A stretch of 60,032 bases of DNA, taken from assembly GCF_016428915.1 (NCBI RefSeq), contig NZ_JAELTP010000023.1, positions 1-60,032 on the forward strand, in the 5' to 3' direction. The position numbers and the translations under genes are program-made. Under the pieces are notes generated by a model that was not told where the DNA came from, did not search any database, and saw nothing but the letters and a program-made list of their open reading frames with translations. Source of the stretch: Pandoraea sp. ASV26 (GTDB lineage: Bacteria; Pseudomonadota; Gammaproteobacteria; Burkholderiales; Burkholderiaceae). This document shows positions 1 to 10,195 of this stretch, one piece after another. Each line of letters starts with the position of its first letter. Position 1 is the first letter of the stretch.

Positions 1-318
1 CCGACTTCGACTGAAGCGAACGCTGAAGAAGCGGAAACTTTTGCCGAGGCCGATCAACTAAGGGATATCAACACGCCTGAGTCGATGCTGATGAGCAAAC
101 AGATTGCTCAAACGGTCAACACAGCGATGGAGGCTTTGCCCGATGAACTTCGAACGGCAATTACCCTGCGAGAAATCGAGGGTTTGAGCTACGAAGAGAT
201 CGCCGAAGCCATGGGGTGCCCGATCGGAACGGTCCGTTCGCGAATTTTCCGGGCGCGTGAAGCGATTGCCAGCCGGCTCAGGCCGCTGCTGGACACGCCT
301 GACGGTAAGCGCTGGTGA
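1..318 (+). CDS. rpoE: RNA polymerase sigma-E factor (RpoE), C-terminal part
   Basis: The reading frame is open from the first base, so the N-terminus lies outside the window. The visible ~105 residues contain the sigma region 4 helix-turn-helix: an LPDELRTAITLREIEGLSY segment followed by EEIAEAMGCPIGTVRSRIFRARE, typical of ECF sigma factors of the RpoE/AlgU group. It directs RNA polymerase to envelope-stress promoters. The stop overlaps a possible GTG at 315, and the next genes encode its anti-sigma factor, the periplasmic co-regulator and a MucD protease, the usual rpoE-rseA-rseB-mucD order. That context makes the assignment firm although the gene is partial. Confidence 0.93.
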   Translation, partial: PTSTEANAEEAETFAEADQLRDINTPESMLMSKQIAQTVNTAMEALPDELRTAITLREIEGLSYEEIAEAMGCPIGTVRSRIFRAREAIASRLRPLLDTPDGKRW

Positions 319-356
319 GCGCGCCGCCGGGAAAGTTATTTTCGTTGGGGGATATC

Positions 357-1064
357 ATGGGATCAGCGACGGTGCAAACGCAGCGGGGGCTGCAAGCCGA
401 GCGGATTTCCGCGTTGATGGACGGGGAATTCGATTCGGACGAACTGGCCGCTCTGCTGGATGAGGCTGACACCTCAGGCCGGCCTCTGTGGGACGACTAC
501 CATCTGATCGGTGACGCTTTGCGTTCCGATGAACTGACGTTGCCGCGCTCGGAGTCTGCCTTTATGGCTTCGTTCGCCGCACGCCTCGAAGCCGAGCCTC
601 ATCTGCTCGCGCCGGCCGCACTGGCCGACACGCAAGCAAGCACCGCTCAGGGTGCCAGGACCGCAGGCTCGCGAGTCGCACGCATCAACCCGTTCCTGCG
701 CGTACGTCGCGTGCTGCCGACGGCCGCGGCTGCGGCTGCCGTTGCCGCACTGTCGTGGGTGGTGGTGCCGCGTTTGCAGGATCATCCGGCCGGTGGCGCG
801 CAGCCCCAAGTGCTCGCTCAGGCGGCCGCGCCGTCGACCGCTGCCACTGCCGGCGCTTCGAGCCTCACCCGCGTAGCGCTCTCGCAGCAGCCGCAAGCCG
901 CTGTGGCAGCCAACGGCGCGAGCACCGGTGCTCCGAACGATCTGATCGTGCTGCGCGATGCGCGTCTCGACCAGTATCTGGCGGCGCATCAGCAATATGC
1001 CCCGACGCCGATCGGCCAGAGCGTATCCCCTTATATGCGAGCCTCGGCGCAAGCGGACGAATAA
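357..1064 (+). CDS. rseA: Sigma-E anti-sigma factor RseA
   Basis: About 235 residues. The N-terminal cytoplasmic part (ERISALMDGEFDSDELAALL) has the RseA N-terminal signature that binds sigma-E. One transmembrane helix of Ala/Val/Trp lies near residues 120-138, and the rest is a Ser/Ala/Gln-rich periplasmic tail. In the family, regulated proteolysis (DegS, RseP) releases sigma-E. I chose ATG 357 because a GGGGGA purine run sits just upstream and the family starts near this point. A GTG at 315 overlapping the rpoE stop would add 14 residues and suggests translational coupling. The next gene starts directly after the stop at 1064. Confidence 0.9.
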   Translation: MGSATVQTQRGLQAERISALMDGEFDSDELAALLDEADTSGRPLWDDYHLIGDALRSDELTLPRSESAFMASFAARLEAEPHLLAPAALADTQASTAQGARTAGSRVARINPFLRVRRVLPTAAAAAAVAALSWVVVPRLQDHPAGGAQPQVLAQAAAPSTAATAGASSLTRVALSQQPQAAVAANGASTGAPNDLIVLRDARLDQYLAAHQQYAPTPIGQSVSPYMRASAQADE

Positions 1065-2123
1065 ATGCAGCGCCTGAGTATCGAATCCTTGCCGCGTGCG
1101 CCCATGGGGCGCACCTTCTTCCTGTTCGCTTTCCTGCTGGCGACCACGCTGCAAACGCAGGCGTGGGCGCAGGCTTCGGCGCCGACCGGCGATCCGCTGA
1201 TCGAGCGACGCGAAGTCAGCGCGTGGCTCAATAAGATCCACCGCGCGGCGCAGACGCAAAATTACGTGGGCACGTTCGTCTACCAGCGTGGTTCGACCAT
1301 GCGCTCGTCGAAGATCGGTCACTTCGCCGAAAAGGGTAACGAGTACGAAGAGCTCGAGACGCTGGACGGACGTCCGCGCCGCATTCTTCGTCAGAACGAA
1401 GATGTCTACACGCTCATTCCGGACCAGAAGACCGTCTTCCAGGAAAAGCGCGAGAGCAAGGATTCGTTCCCTGCATTGCTCGCCACGCCCAATCGCGACG
1501 TACTTGATTACTACGCGCCGAAGGTGCTGCCCAATGAGCGCATGGCAGGCTTCGACTGCATGGTGATCGAACTCACGCCGAAGGACGAATACCGTTTCGG
1601 TTACCGCTTGTGGGCGGATCGCAACACGGGCCTGCTGCTTCGCGCGCAGACCCTCGATGCCGAAGGTCATTTGCTTGAGCAGGCGGCGTTCTCACAGATC
1701 TCTATCGGCGTGCCGAGCGAGAAGGCGCGTATCGTGCATGCGATCCAGGCCACGCATGGCTGGCACGTCATCAAGCCGCAGATTACGGCATCCCGTCTGT
1801 CGGACGCGGGCTGGAGCATCGACGTCGACAAGAAGGTGCCGGGATTCAAGGCGGTGCGTGAAGTGCGTCGAACGATGCGGTCAACGACCGACGGGAAACC
1901 GCTGGAAGTCCAGCAGGTGGTATATTCCGACGGCATGGCAGGACTTTCGGTGTTTATCGAGCCGGCCACGCGTGAACGCAAGGAAGGCCACGGCAACGCC
2001 GGCGCGACGAACATCCTCATCAAGCGCTACGGTGACTACTGGCTGACCTTGCTCGGCGAAGTGCCGCAGGCTACATTGCAGCAGTTCGCTTCCAGCATCG
2101 AGTACAAGCAGCCGGCGAAGTGA
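1065..2123 (+). CDS. rseB: Sigma-E regulatory protein RseB/MucB
   Basis: A protein of 352 residues that begins on the base after the rseA stop, so it is probably co-translated. An N-terminal signal peptide (FFLFAFLLATTLQTQAWAQA) points to the periplasm. The body matches the MucB/RseB fold: an LolA-like N-terminal half (WLNKIHRAAQTQNYVGTFVYQ) and a C-terminal half that contacts RseA. Family knowledge: RseB protects RseA from DegS until it senses mislocalised lipopolysaccharide or lipoprotein. Length is normal for the family (about 320-350). Position between rseA and the MucD protease supports the call. Confidence 0.93.
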   Translation: MQRLSIESLPRAPMGRTFFLFAFLLATTLQTQAWAQASAPTGDPLIERREVSAWLNKIHRAAQTQNYVGTFVYQRGSTMRSSKIGHFAEKGNEYEELETLDGRPRRILRQNEDVYTLIPDQKTVFQEKRESKDSFPALLATPNRDVLDYYAPKVLPNERMAGFDCMVIELTPKDEYRFGYRLWADRNTGLLLRAQTLDAEGHLLEQAAFSQISIGVPSEKARIVHAIQATHGWHVIKPQITASRLSDAGWSIDVDKKVPGFKAVREVRRTMRSTTDGKPLEVQQVVYSDGMAGLSVFIEPATRERKEGHGNAGATNILIKRYGDYWLTLLGEVPQATLQQFASSIEYKQPAK

Positions 2124-2253
2124 CCGGCTGTCGGGTGGACCGTGACCGGTAACGGCGCGGTCCGGGCAGCGAGGCGCATATGAGACGCGAAGCCGTGTCC
2201 GGTGCCGGACTGTCCTCAGGGATTCCGAGACTTTCGCGCACCACGATCTTCCA

Positions 2254-3738
2254 ATGAAGAAGACTCTCCTGCTTCGTGTCATCCTCGGCGGCGCCATTGC
2301 CGCCCAACTGGCGGGAGCGCCTGCCGCCTTTGCCGCACCGGCCTCGGCGTCGACCGCACCGCTTGTCAGCAACCTTCCCGATTTCACTCAGCTCGTCGAT
2401 CGCGTCGGCCCTGCCGTCGTGAACATTCGGACGACCGAGCGCGTTAGCCGCAATCAGCGTGGCTTGCCGCCGGGTATGGACGACGACATGGCCGAGCTGT
2501 TCCGCCGGTTCTTCGGCGTGCCCATGCCGCAGCCGTCGCCGAAGGGCGGTACGCCGCGTCGCGGCCAGCCCCAGCCGGATGAAGAGCAGAACAGTGGCGT
2601 CGGTTCCGGCTTCATCGTCTCGCCCGACGGCTACATCCTGACCAACGCGCACGTCGTCGACGGGGCCGACAGTATCTACGTCACCCTCACCGACAAGCGT
2701 GAGTTCAAGGCGAAGCTGGTCGGCGCGGACAAGCGCACCGACGTCGCCGTGGTCAAGGTCGACGCCAAGGACTTGCCGACCGTGCCGGTGGGGGACTCCA
2801 ACAAGCTGCGCGTCGGCGAGTGGGTGGTGGCCATCGGTTCGCCGTTCGGCCTCGAGAACACGGTGACGGCGGGCATTGTGTCGGCCAAGGGCCGCGACAC
2901 CGGCGATTACCTGCCGTTCATCCAGACGGACGTGGCCGTGAACCCCGGTAATTCGGGCGGTCCGCTCATCAACATGCGTGGCGAGGTCGTAGGCATCAAT
3001 TCGATGATCTACAGCCAGACCGGCGGCTTCATGGGCATTTCGTTCGCGATTCCGATCGACGAAGTCATGCGTGTGGCCGAGCAGCTCAAGAAGACCGGCA
3101 AGGTGGTGCGCGGCCGGATCGGTGTGGCGATCAGCGAAGTCAGCAAGGATGTGGCCGACTCGCTGGGCCTGCCGCGTGCGCAAGGTGCGCTCGTGCGCAG
3201 CATCGAGCCGGGTAGCCCGGCAGAGAAAGCGGGCGTGCAGCCGGGCGACATCATCATGAAGTTCGAAGGCCGTCCCGTCGATCACGCAACGGACTTGCCG
3301 CGTATGGTGGGCGAGACGAAGCCGGGTTCGACCGCGACGCTCCAGGTGTTGCGCAAGGGCAAGAATCAGGATCTGCGCATTACGATCGCGGAAGCGGATA
3401 CCGATTCGCCGAAGGCGTCGAAAGCGCAGAGCGGAAGCGCCGATGCGCCGCATCCGAATGCACTGGGTCTGGTGGTGTCCGATCTGAGCGAGTCGCAGAA
3501 GAAGGACATGAAGTTGCGCGGCGGCGTGCAGGTCGAGCTGGCGGAAGGCCCGGCGGGCCGGGCGGGGTTGCAGCAGGGTGACATCATCCTGCGTGTGGGC
3601 GACGCCGATATCGTCAGCGCGAAACAATTCGAGGACGTGGTCAAGGCGCTGGACCCGAAGCGGCTCGTGCCGATCCTCGTGCGTCGCGGCGACGCCACGC
3701 AGTTCGTGCCGCTGCGCCCGCGCACCCCCGGCAAGTAA
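2254..3738 (+). CDS. mucD: Periplasmic serine protease MucD/DegQ (HtrA family)
   Basis: A 494-residue HtrA-type protease/chaperone. The signal peptide ends near AFA at residue 27. The trypsin-like domain holds the triad His133 (TNAHVVDG), Asp163 (RTDVAVV) and Ser234 (NPGNSGGPL). Two PDZ domains follow at about residues 270-375 and 395-490, as in Do-like proteases. In the family these degrade or refold damaged envelope proteins, and MucD tempers the AlgU/RpoE response. It sits 130 bases downstream of rseB, so it belongs to the sigma-E cluster. The name mucD is from position; degP or degQ would be equally valid family labels. Confidence 0.92.
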   Translation: MKKTLLLRVILGGAIAAQLAGAPAAFAAPASASTAPLVSNLPDFTQLVDRVGPAVVNIRTTERVSRNQRGLPPGMDDDMAELFRRFFGVPMPQPSPKGGTPRRGQPQPDEEQNSGVGSGFIVSPDGYILTNAHVVDGADSIYVTLTDKREFKAKLVGADKRTDVAVVKVDAKDLPTVPVGDSNKLRVGEWVVAIGSPFGLENTVTAGIVSAKGRDTGDYLPFIQTDVAVNPGNSGGPLINMRGEVVGINSMIYSQTGGFMGISFAIPIDEVMRVAEQLKKTGKVVRGRIGVAISEVSKDVADSLGLPRAQGALVRSIEPGSPAEKAGVQPGDIIMKFEGRPVDHATDLPRMVGETKPGSTATLQVLRKGKNQDLRITIAEADTDSPKASKAQSGSADAPHPNALGLVVSDLSESQKKDMKLRGGVQVELAEGPAGRAGLQQGDIILRVGDADIVSAKQFEDVVKALDPKRLVPILVRRGDATQFVPLRPRTPGK

Positions 3739-3749
3739 CCCTGCGGCCC

Positions 3750-3995
3750 ATGACCGCGCCGGCGCTGACCCTTTATGGCCGCAAGTGGTGTCATCTTTGC
3801 GATGACATGCTTGCGGCGCTTGAAGCGATGCGTCCGGCCTGGAATTTCTCGGTTACGGTCGTCGATGTCGACAGCGACCCGGCGCTCGAGGCGCAGTACG
3901 ATGAGATCGTGCCGGTGCTGGCACTGGGCGGGCGCGAGTTGTGCAGGTATCGTTTCGACGCAGCGGCGGTCGCTGCTGCATTGCAATCGGATTGA
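3750..3995 (+). CDS. Glutaredoxin-like protein (DUF836 family)
   Basis: A small protein of 81 residues starting 11 bases after mucD. It begins with a beta strand and a CxxC redox motif (KWCHLCDDM, Cys residues 12 and 15), as in the glutaredoxin-like DUF836 family. The C-terminal half has the short Val-Pro-Val strand (DEIVPVLAL) expected before the thioredoxin-fold cis-Pro. The family is commonly found between mucD and lepA in beta- and gammaproteobacteria. A thiol-disulfide role in the cytoplasm is inferred from the fold; no substrate can be read from the sequence. Confidence 0.85.
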   Translation: MTAPALTLYGRKWCHLCDDMLAALEAMRPAWNFSVTVVDVDSDPALEAQYDEIVPVLALGGRELCRYRFDAAAVAAALQSD

Positions 3996-4184
3996 CGTTA
4001 CGCCCCACCCTCCATTCCCCCGAACGACGCCAGAACCCTCCCGTCATTACCGATGTAACGCCGCGATGCGAGCGATTCCGGACGGAATCGGTGCGCTTTC
4101 GGCTAAAATATCGTGTTTGCCGATTCTCTCGAAAGCCGCTGCCGAGCCGAATCCGATGGCACCGACTTTTCTATAGCCCGCCTC

Positions 4185-5990
4185 ATGGACCATATTCGCA
4201 ATTTTTCGATCATCGCCCACATCGACCACGGGAAATCGACCCTGGCCGATCGCATCATCCAGTTGAGCGGCGGTTTGTCCGATCGTGAAATGGAATCTCG
4301 GGTCCTCGACTCGATGGACCTCGAGCGCGAGCGTGGCATTACCATCAAAGCCCAGACCGCCGCGCTGCAATACAAGGCCCGCGACGGCAAGATCTACAAC
4401 CTGAACCTCATCGATACGCCGGGACACGTCGACTTCTCTTATGAAGTGAGCCGCTCGCTGTCGGCGTGCGAAGGCGCGCTGCTCGTGGTCGACGCCTCGC
4501 AGGGCGTGGAAGCGCAGACCGTGGCGAACTGCTACACGGCGATCGAGCTGGGCGTGGAAGTCGTGCCCGTGCTCAACAAGATCGACCTGCCGTCCGCCGA
4601 GCCGGAGAACGCGATTCAGGAAATCGAGGACGTCATCGGTATCGAGGCCGTCGACGCCGTGCGCTGCTCGGCCAAGACGGGCTTCGGCGTGGAAGATGTG
4701 CTCGAATCGCTCATCGCCAAGGTGCCGCCGCCCAAGGGCGATCCGAGCGCCGCGCTCCAGGCGCTGATCATCGACTCGTGGTTCGACAACTACGTGGGTG
4801 TGGTGATGCTCGTGCGTGTGGTCAACGGCACGCTCAAGCCCAAGGAAAAGATTCAGCTGATGGCCACCGGCGCCACGTATCCGGTCGAGCAGGTCGGCGT
4901 GTTCACGCCGCGCTCCCAGCAACGTGATTCGTTGTCGGCCGGTCAGGTGGGCTTCATCATCTCCGGTATCAAGGAACTGCACGCGGCCAAGGTCGGCGAC
5001 ACCGTGACCCACGCGGTCACCACCACGACCAAGCCTGCGCCGGAACCGCTGCCCGGCTTCAAGGAAGTCAAGCCGCAGGTGTTCGCCGGCCTCTACCCGG
5101 TCGAGGCCAACCAGTACGACGCGCTGCGCGAGTCGCTCGAAAAGCTCAAGCTCAACGACGCCTCGCTGCAATACGAACCGGAAGTCTCGCAGGCCCTCGG
5201 CTTCGGTTTCCGTTGCGGCTTCCTCGGCCTGCTGCACATGGAAATCGTGCAGGAGCGCCTGGAGCGCGAGTTCGACATGGACCTCATCACCACGGCGCCG
5301 ACCGTGATCTATGAGGTGATCGAGCGCGACGGCACGCTGACGACGGTGGAAAACCCGTCGAAGATGCCCGACCCGGGCCGCATCGAAGAAATTCGTGAGC
5401 CGATCGTCACGGTCAACCTGTACATGCCGCAGGAGTACGTGGGTGCCGTGGTCACGCTGTGCCAACAGAAGCGCGGCGTGCAGATCGACATGCAGTACCA
5501 CGGCCGTCAGGTGCGTCTGATTTACGAAATTCCGATGGCCGAAATCGTGCTCGATTTCTTCGACCGTCTGAAGTCCGTATCGCGCGGTTATGCGTCGATG
5601 GACTACGAGTTCAAGGAGTACCGCACGTCGGACGTGGTCAAGGTCGACATGCTCATCAACGGCGACAAGGTCGATGCCCTGTCGATCATCGTTCACCGCT
5701 CGGAGAGTCGCCGTCGCGGCAATCAGGTGGCCGCCAAGATGCGCGAAATCATCCCGCGTCAGATGTACGATGTGGCGATCCAGGCGGCGATTGGCGCGAA
5801 CATCATTGCCCGTGAAAACATCAAGGCATTGCGTAAGAACGTGCTCGCGAAATGCTATGGTGGCGACATCACGCGCAAGAAGAAGCTGCTCGAGAAACAG
5901 AAAGAAGGGAAGAAGCGCATGAAGCAGGTGGGGAGTGTTGAGATTCCTCAGGAAGCGTTCCTTGCCATTTTGCAAGTCGAAGACAAATAA
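4185..5990 (+). CDS. lepA: Elongation factor 4 (LepA) GTPase
   Basis: A 601-residue translational GTPase. The G1 motif AHIDHGKST, switch [16 protein letters not shown] (G3) and [10 protein letters not shown] (G4) are all present, followed by EF-G-like domains and the LepA-specific C-terminal domain ending in [17 protein letters not shown]. LepA acts on the ribosome during translation elongation and back-translocation or in 30S biogenesis. ATG 4185 is chosen because [19 protein letters not shown] is the normal LepA N-terminus; an upstream in-frame ATG at 4113 would add 24 non-conserved residues. A TAAAAT -10-like element sits at 4104-4109. lepB follows 18 bases downstream. Confidence 0.97.
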   Translation: MDHIRNFSIIAHIDHGKSTLADRIIQLSGGLSDREMESRVLDSMDLERERGITIKAQTAALQYKARDGKIYNLNLIDTPGHVDFSYEVSRSLSACEGALLVVDASQGVEAQTVANCYTAIELGVEVVPVLNKIDLPSAEPENAIQEIEDVIGIEAVDAVRCSAKTGFGVEDVLESLIAKVPPPKGDPSAALQALIIDSWFDNYVGVVMLVRVVNGTLKPKEKIQLMATGATYPVEQVGVFTPRSQQRDSLSAGQVGFIISGIKELHAAKVGDTVTHAVTTTTKPAPEPLPGFKEVKPQVFAGLYPVEANQYDALRESLEKLKLNDASLQYEPEVSQALGFGFRCGFLGLLHMEIVQERLEREFDMDLITTAPTVIYEVIERDGTLTTVENPSKMPDPGRIEEIREPIVTVNLYMPQEYVGAVVTLCQQKRGVQIDMQYHGRQVRLIYEIPMAEIVLDFFDRLKSVSRGYASMDYEFKEYRTSDVVKVDMLINGDKVDALSIIVHRSESRRRGNQVAAKMREIIPRQMYDVAIQAAIGANIIARENIKALRKNVLAKCYGGDITRKKKLLEKQKEGKKRMKQVGSVEIPQEAFLAILQVEDK

Positions 5991-6008
5991 CGTAGCGATA
6001 GGTCCCGA

Positions 6009-6923
6009 ATGAATTTCGCCCTGATTCTTTTGATCCTGGTGCTGGTGACCGGGGTGGCCTGGGTGGCCGACAAGTTGGTGTTTCAGCCGGCGCGCCGCCG
6101 CGCAGCACAGGACGCCGTGGCGCAATTCGATCAACAGCAGCTTTCGTTGCAGGGGTCTGGCATTCAGGGCTCTGGTACGCAGGAAAGCAGTGCGCTCGCC
6201 AGCGCACGCTCGAAGGTGCGCGACGACAAGCTGCGTCAACCGTGGTGGCTCGAGTATTCCGCGAGCTTCTTCCCGGTGATTCTGGCGGTGTTCGTGCTGC
6301 GCTCGTTCGTGGTCGAGCCGTTCAAGATCCCGTCCGGCTCGATGATCCCGACGCTGCTCGTCGGCGACTTCATCCTCGTGAACAAGTTTGACTACGGGAT
6401 TCGTCTGCCGGTGATCAACAAGAAGATCATCGACGTGGGCGAGCCGAAGCGCGGCGACGTGATGGTGTTCCGCTACCCGAAGGATGAGTCGCAGGACTAC
6501 ATCAAGCGCGTGATCGGTGTGCCGGGCGACGTGGTGGCGTACGAGAACAAGAAGCTTACGGTGAACGGTGAGCCGGTGCCCGAGACGGCCCTGCCTGACT
6601 ACTTCGACGACGAGCACATCGCCTACTTCAAGCAGTTCGAAGAGACGGTGGGCGGCGTAAAGCACCGCATTCTGAACGATCCGAACGTGCCGCCGTACAT
6701 CATGGGCGCCGACGACTTTCCGAACAAGCAGAACTGCCAGTACAACAGCCAGGGCGTGATCTGCAAGGTGCCGGAGGGCAACTACTTCATGATGGGCGAT
6801 AACCGCGACAACAGCGCGGACAGCCGCTACTGGGGCTTCGTGCCCGAGAAGAACATCGTGGGCCGGGCGTTCTTCATCTGGATGAACTTCTCGAACCTCA
6901 AGCGCCTGGGCGGCTTCCAGTAA
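6009..6923 (+). CDS. lepB: Signal peptidase I (LepB)
   Basis: Type I signal peptidase of 304 residues that cleaves Sec and Tat signal peptides at the inner membrane. There are two N-terminal membrane helices (residues 3-20 and about 84-102). The catalytic Ser111 lies in KIPSGSMIPTL and the general base Lys166 in YIKRVIGVPGD. The conserved GDNRDNSADSR box is near the C-terminus. The residue 40-75 linker is rich in Gln, Ser and Gly with short repeats (GSGIQGSGTQ). It follows lepA by 18 bases, the classical lepA-lepB operon, and ends at a hairpin terminator. Confidence 0.96.
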   Translation: MNFALILLILVLVTGVAWVADKLVFQPARRRAAQDAVAQFDQQQLSLQGSGIQGSGTQESSALASARSKVRDDKLRQPWWLEYSASFFPVILAVFVLRSFVVEPFKIPSGSMIPTLLVGDFILVNKFDYGIRLPVINKKIIDVGEPKRGDVMVFRYPKDESQDYIKRVIGVPGDVVAYENKKLTVNGEPVPETALPDYFDDEHIAYFKQFEETVGGVKHRILNDPNVPPYIMGADDFPNKQNCQYNSQGVICKVPEGNYFMMGDNRDNSADSRYWGFVPEKNIVGRAFFIWMNFSNLKRLGGFQ

Positions 6924-6971
6924 GCGTCTTGCTCGCCGGGAGGTCATCTCTCCGGATATCGGTTTGATTGA

Positions 6972-7017
6972 TGCGGAAATTGACGGTAAATCGTTGATTT
7001 CCGCATTATTATTTTTG
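6972..7017 (+). terminator. Rho-independent terminator after lepB
   Basis: The arms TGCGGAAAT (6972-6980) and ATTTCCGCA (6997-7005) are perfect complements, with a 16-base loop and the T-rich run TTATTATTTTTG after it. It lies 48 bases beyond the lepB stop and before rnc, so it should separate the lepA-lepB transcript from the rnc operon. Confidence 0.7.
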
Positions 7018-7197
7018 ATTTCGTATTAAATGTTGCGACGGATGGGGACCACGGGGGAGATCGATGCATCATCGCCTCGGAAATGTCCGATCCACTCACC
7101 TCACGCGAGTCCGAAAAGCCCGTCAGACGGGGGTTAAGCCCGTCGTTTCTTGGCGACGACGCGCGCCGGGGCGGGAGCGTCGCGCTATACTTGCGCC

Positions 7198-8232
7198 ATG
7201 CCTCAATCACTGAATCAACTGGAAGAACGTCTCCAGTACCGTTTCCACGATGCGGAATTGCTTTGCCAAGCACTGACGCATCGTAGCCATAGCGCCGCCA
7301 ACAATGAGCGGTTGGAGTTCCTCGGCGATTCCATTCTGAACTGTTCGGTGGCCGCGATCTTGTTCCGTCGTTACGGCAAGCTCGATGAAGGCGACCTCTC
7401 GCGTGTGCGCGCCAATCTCGTCAAACAGCAATCGTTGTACGAGATAGCGCAGACGCTAGGCGTCTCCGATTTCCTGCGGCTGGGCGAGGGTGAGCTCAAG
7501 AGCGGCGGTTTTCGCCGTCCGTCGATTCTGGCCGACACGCTGGAAGCGCTGTTTGGCGCGATGTACCTCGATGGCGGTTTCGATGCGGCCTATGCCGCGA
7601 TCGAGCGTCTGTACACACCGGTGCTCGAACACGTCGATCCGAAGACACTCGGTAAAGACGCCAAGACGCTGCTCCAGGAATATCTCCAGGGTCACAAGAT
7701 CGCGTTGCCGCAGTACACGGTGATCGCGACGCACGGCGCGGCACACAACCAGCAGTTCGAGGTTGAGTGCACGGTGCCGAAGCTCGACATCAAGGTCGGC
7801 GGCTCGGGCGCAAGCCGACGTGCTGCTGAACAGGCGGCGGCCAAGAAGGCACTGGAGGAAGTGCAGAAGATGCCGGCGCTCGCCAAGCCGAAGGCCGAGA
7901 AGAGTGCCAAGGCGGCGAAGAAGCGTGCGGCGAAGGCTGCGGCATCCGAGGCGAAGAAGGCGGGGCAGTTGAGCGCCGTGACGCCGGGCGAAGCACGGGA
8001 GCCGAAGGACGCGAAAGACCCGAAGGACGCCAAGGAAGCCAAGGAAGCCAGGGAACCGAAGGACACTCGCGATGCCGCCGTCGGCGCGGGCAGTGTGCCC
8101 GCCATGACCGCTTCCATCAGCAACGGTTCGACGCGTGCCGCGGCAGCCCCTGCGGAGAAAGCCGCAGAGAAAGCGGTCGACAAGACTGCCGAGAAGATCG
8201 ACAGCGCCAAGCAACCCCCGGCAGCCGCCTGA
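7198..8232 (+). CDS. rnc: Ribonuclease III with long Ala/Lys-rich tail
   Basis: A double-strand-specific endoribonuclease that processes rRNA and structured mRNA. The RNase III signature [13 protein letters not shown] and acidic residues of the nuclease domain are in residues 1-150, and the dsRNA-binding domain covers about 155-225 ([31 protein letters not shown]). The protein is 344 residues, about 120 longer than E. coli Rnc. The extra C-terminus is low-complexity Lys/Ala/Glu with imperfect [17 protein letters not shown] repeats. ATG 7198 fits the family N-terminus ([12 protein letters not shown]). The era gene follows 57 bases later, the usual rnc-era pair. Confidence 0.95.
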   Translation: MPQSLNQLEERLQYRFHDAELLCQALTHRSHSAANNERLEFLGDSILNCSVAAILFRRYGKLDEGDLSRVRANLVKQQSLYEIAQTLGVSDFLRLGEGELKSGGFRRPSILADTLEALFGAMYLDGGFDAAYAAIERLYTPVLEHVDPKTLGKDAKTLLQEYLQGHKIALPQYTVIATHGAAHNQQFEVECTVPKLDIKVGGSGASRRAAEQAAAKKALEEVQKMPALAKPKAEKSAKAAKKRAAKAAASEAKKAGQLSAVTPGEAREPKDAKDPKDAKEAKEAREPKDTRDAAVGAGSVPAMTASISNGSTRAAAAPAEKAAEKAVDKTAEKIDSAKQPPAAA

Positions 8233-8289
8233 GTCCCATTCAAGGGGTGGGCGCGAGGCGCCGGCCCCCTATCGAGAGAGTTTCCAATC

Positions 8290-9183
8290 ATGAACGATAA
8301 GACGGATTTTCGCTGCGGGACCGTGGCGATCGTCGGGCGTCCGAACGTCGGCAAATCGACGCTGCTCAACGCCCTCGTCGGTCAGAAGATCAGCATTACG
8401 TCGCGCAAGGCGCAGACGACACGCCACCGCATTACCGGCATTTGCACCACGGAAGATGCGCAGTACATCTTTGTCGACACACCGGGCTTTCAGACGCGTC
8501 ACGCGACGGCACTGAACCGCTCGCTCAATCGCGCCGTGACGTCCACGCTCTCGAGTGTCGACGTGGTGTTGTTCGTCATCGAAGCGGACAACTTCGGCCC
8601 GGACGACGAGAAGGTGCTCAAGCTGCTGCCCGATAACACGCCGGTGCTGCTCATCGTCAACAAGCTCGATCGCATGGCCGACAAAGCCAAGGTGTTGCCG
8701 TTCCTGCAGAAGATGGGTGAGCTGCGGGACTTCCGCGAGATCGTGCCGCTCTCGGCAAAGCGTGCGGAAGACATCAAGCACTTGCTCGGCGTGTTGCGCC
8801 CGTATCTGCTCGAAGGCGAGCCGATCTATGGCGAGGACGATCTGACCGACCGCAGCGAGCGATTCATGGCGTCGGAAATCCTGCGTGAGAAGGTGTTCCG
8901 CTGGACCGGCGACGAGTTGCCGTACACAAGCACGGTCATCATCGACAAGTTCGAGCAGGAAGGGAATCTGCGCCGGATCTTCGCGACGATTCTGGTCGAG
9001 CGCGATAACCACAAGGCGATGATCATCGGCAACAAGGGCGCGAAGCTCAAGCAGATTTCCACCGACGCGCGCGTCGACATGGAGAAGCTCTTCGACGGGC
9101 CGGTGTATCTGGAAGTCTGGATCAAGGTCAAGGGCGGCTGGGCCGACAATGAGGCCGGCCTGCGGGCGTATGGCTACGAGTGA
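8290..9183 (+). CDS. era: GTPase Era
   Basis: An essential Ras-like GTPase of 297 residues that binds the 3' end of 16S rRNA and assists 30S maturation. It has G1 GRPNVGKST, the TTRHRITG switch, G3 DTPGF, G4 NKLD, and a C-terminal KH domain (residues ~205-297) with [12 protein letters not shown]. Length is normal. The 3' end overlaps the start of recO, giving tight coupling in the rnc-era-recO operon. No odd residue was seen in the nucleotide-binding motifs. Confidence 0.97.
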   Translation: MNDKTDFRCGTVAIVGRPNVGKSTLLNALVGQKISITSRKAQTTRHRITGICTTEDAQYIFVDTPGFQTRHATALNRSLNRAVTSTLSSVDVVLFVIEADNFGPDDEKVLKLLPDNTPVLLIVNKLDRMADKAKVLPFLQKMGELRDFREIVPLSAKRAEDIKHLLGVLRPYLLEGEPIYGEDDLTDRSERFMASEILREKVFRWTGDELPYTSTVIIDKFEQEGNLRRIFATILVERDNHKAMIIGNKGAKLKQISTDARVDMEKLFDGPVYLEVWIKVKGGWADNEAGLRAYGYE

Positions 9184-10195
9184 ACTCGACACCGCACGTG
9201 AGGAAATTGCGACGCCGGAAGCGGTAACGCCGGCGGGCAGCAACGCGTCGGTTGCCGATGCAACGCGTGCTCCCCGCGCTGGCGTGCCGGAAGCTACGGG
9301 GGCTACGGGGGCGAGCAGGGCGCGTCCTGCGCGTCAGGCACGCAGTGCCCGCACGCGGGTCGTGGACGACGAGGCGTCGGAAGCGTTTCAGCAAGCCGAA
9401 GCCAACACCGATACCGTCAAACGCGAGACCAAACGGGTGCGGCGTGCGCCGTCGCCCGCCCGGGCGGCTGAGCGCGAGCAGAGCCGGGTGACTGAGCAGC
9501 CCGGCTTCGTGCTCCATAGCTATCCCTACCGCGAAACCAGCCTGATCATCGACGTGCTCACCCGCGATCATGGTCGTATCGCGCTCGTGGCGAAGGGCGC
9601 CAAACGTCCGCACTCTGCACTGCGTGGCGTGCTTCAGACGTTTCAGCCGCTCTCGCTCGCATGGCTTGGCAAGGGCGAGTTGCGCACGCTGACCAAGGCC
9701 GAGTGGGTCGGTGGTTTGCGCCCGCTCGAAGGCGATGCCCTGCTGTCGGGCTTCTACCTGAACGAGTTGCTGGTGAAGTTCTGTGCGCGCGACGATCCGC
9801 ACGACAAACTGTTCCAGCACTATCTGACAACGCTGCATCACCTCGCCCACGGTGAGCCTGCCGGCGTCATTCTGCGAGCGTTCGAGCGCGTGTTGCTGCG
9901 CGAGACTGGTTACGCTGTCGCGTTTGACCGCTGTACGCAGGCGCGCAGCAAGGTGGTGCCCGAGCGCCGCTACGTGTTTCATCCTGACTGGGGCGTGCGT
10001 CCGGCGCGCGGCGACGAGCCGTCCGACTGGCCGGTCGTCATCGGGCAGACGCTGCTCGACATGGAACAAGACGACTATTCCCGGGCGCAGACCGTGCAGC
10101 AAAGCAAGTTGCTCATGCGCTTTCTTCTCAACCACCATTTGGGCGGCGTTCCGCTCAATACCCGGCAGATCCTGCTCGACCTGCAAAAACTATGA
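9170..10195 (+). CDS. recO: DNA repair protein RecO with N-terminal extension
   Basis: RecO anneals single strands and helps load RecA in the RecFOR pathway. The OB-fold core starts around residue 108 ([23 protein letters not shown]), preceded by about 100 low-complexity residues rich in Ala, Thr and Arg, so the protein (341 residues) is much longer than the usual ~240. ATG 9170 overlaps the end of era by 14 bases; ATG 9149 is an alternative seven residues longer. The extension keeps the reading frame without stops and is encoded in the same GC-rich style, so it is probably translated. pdxJ overlaps the stop by four bases. Confidence 0.9.
   Translation: MATSELDTAREEIATPEAVTPAGSNASVADATRAPRAGVPEATGATGASRARPARQARSARTRVVDDEASEAFQQAEANTDTVKRETKRVRRAPSPARAAEREQSRVTEQPGFVLHSYPYRETSLIIDVLTRDHGRIALVAKGAKRPHSALRGVLQTFQPLSLAWLGKGELRTLTKAEWVGGLRPLEGDALLSGFYLNELLVKFCARDDPHDKLFQHYLTTLHHLAHGEPAGVILRAFERVLLRETGYAVAFDRCTQARSKVVPERRYVFHPDWGVRPARGDEPSDWPVVIGQTLLDMEQDDYSRAQTVQQSKLLMRFLLNHHLGGVPLNTRQILLDLQKL

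Noticed and set aside
2071-3627. Long reverse frame (518 codons) antisense to mucD
   Set aside because: Composition is that of an antisense shadow; mucD has all catalytic motifs on the + strand.
4047-6947. A 966-codon open frame on the reverse strand across lepA and lepB
   Set aside because: It is the shadow of strongly conserved GC-rich genes on the + strand. Its product is His/Arg/Val-rich with no domain.
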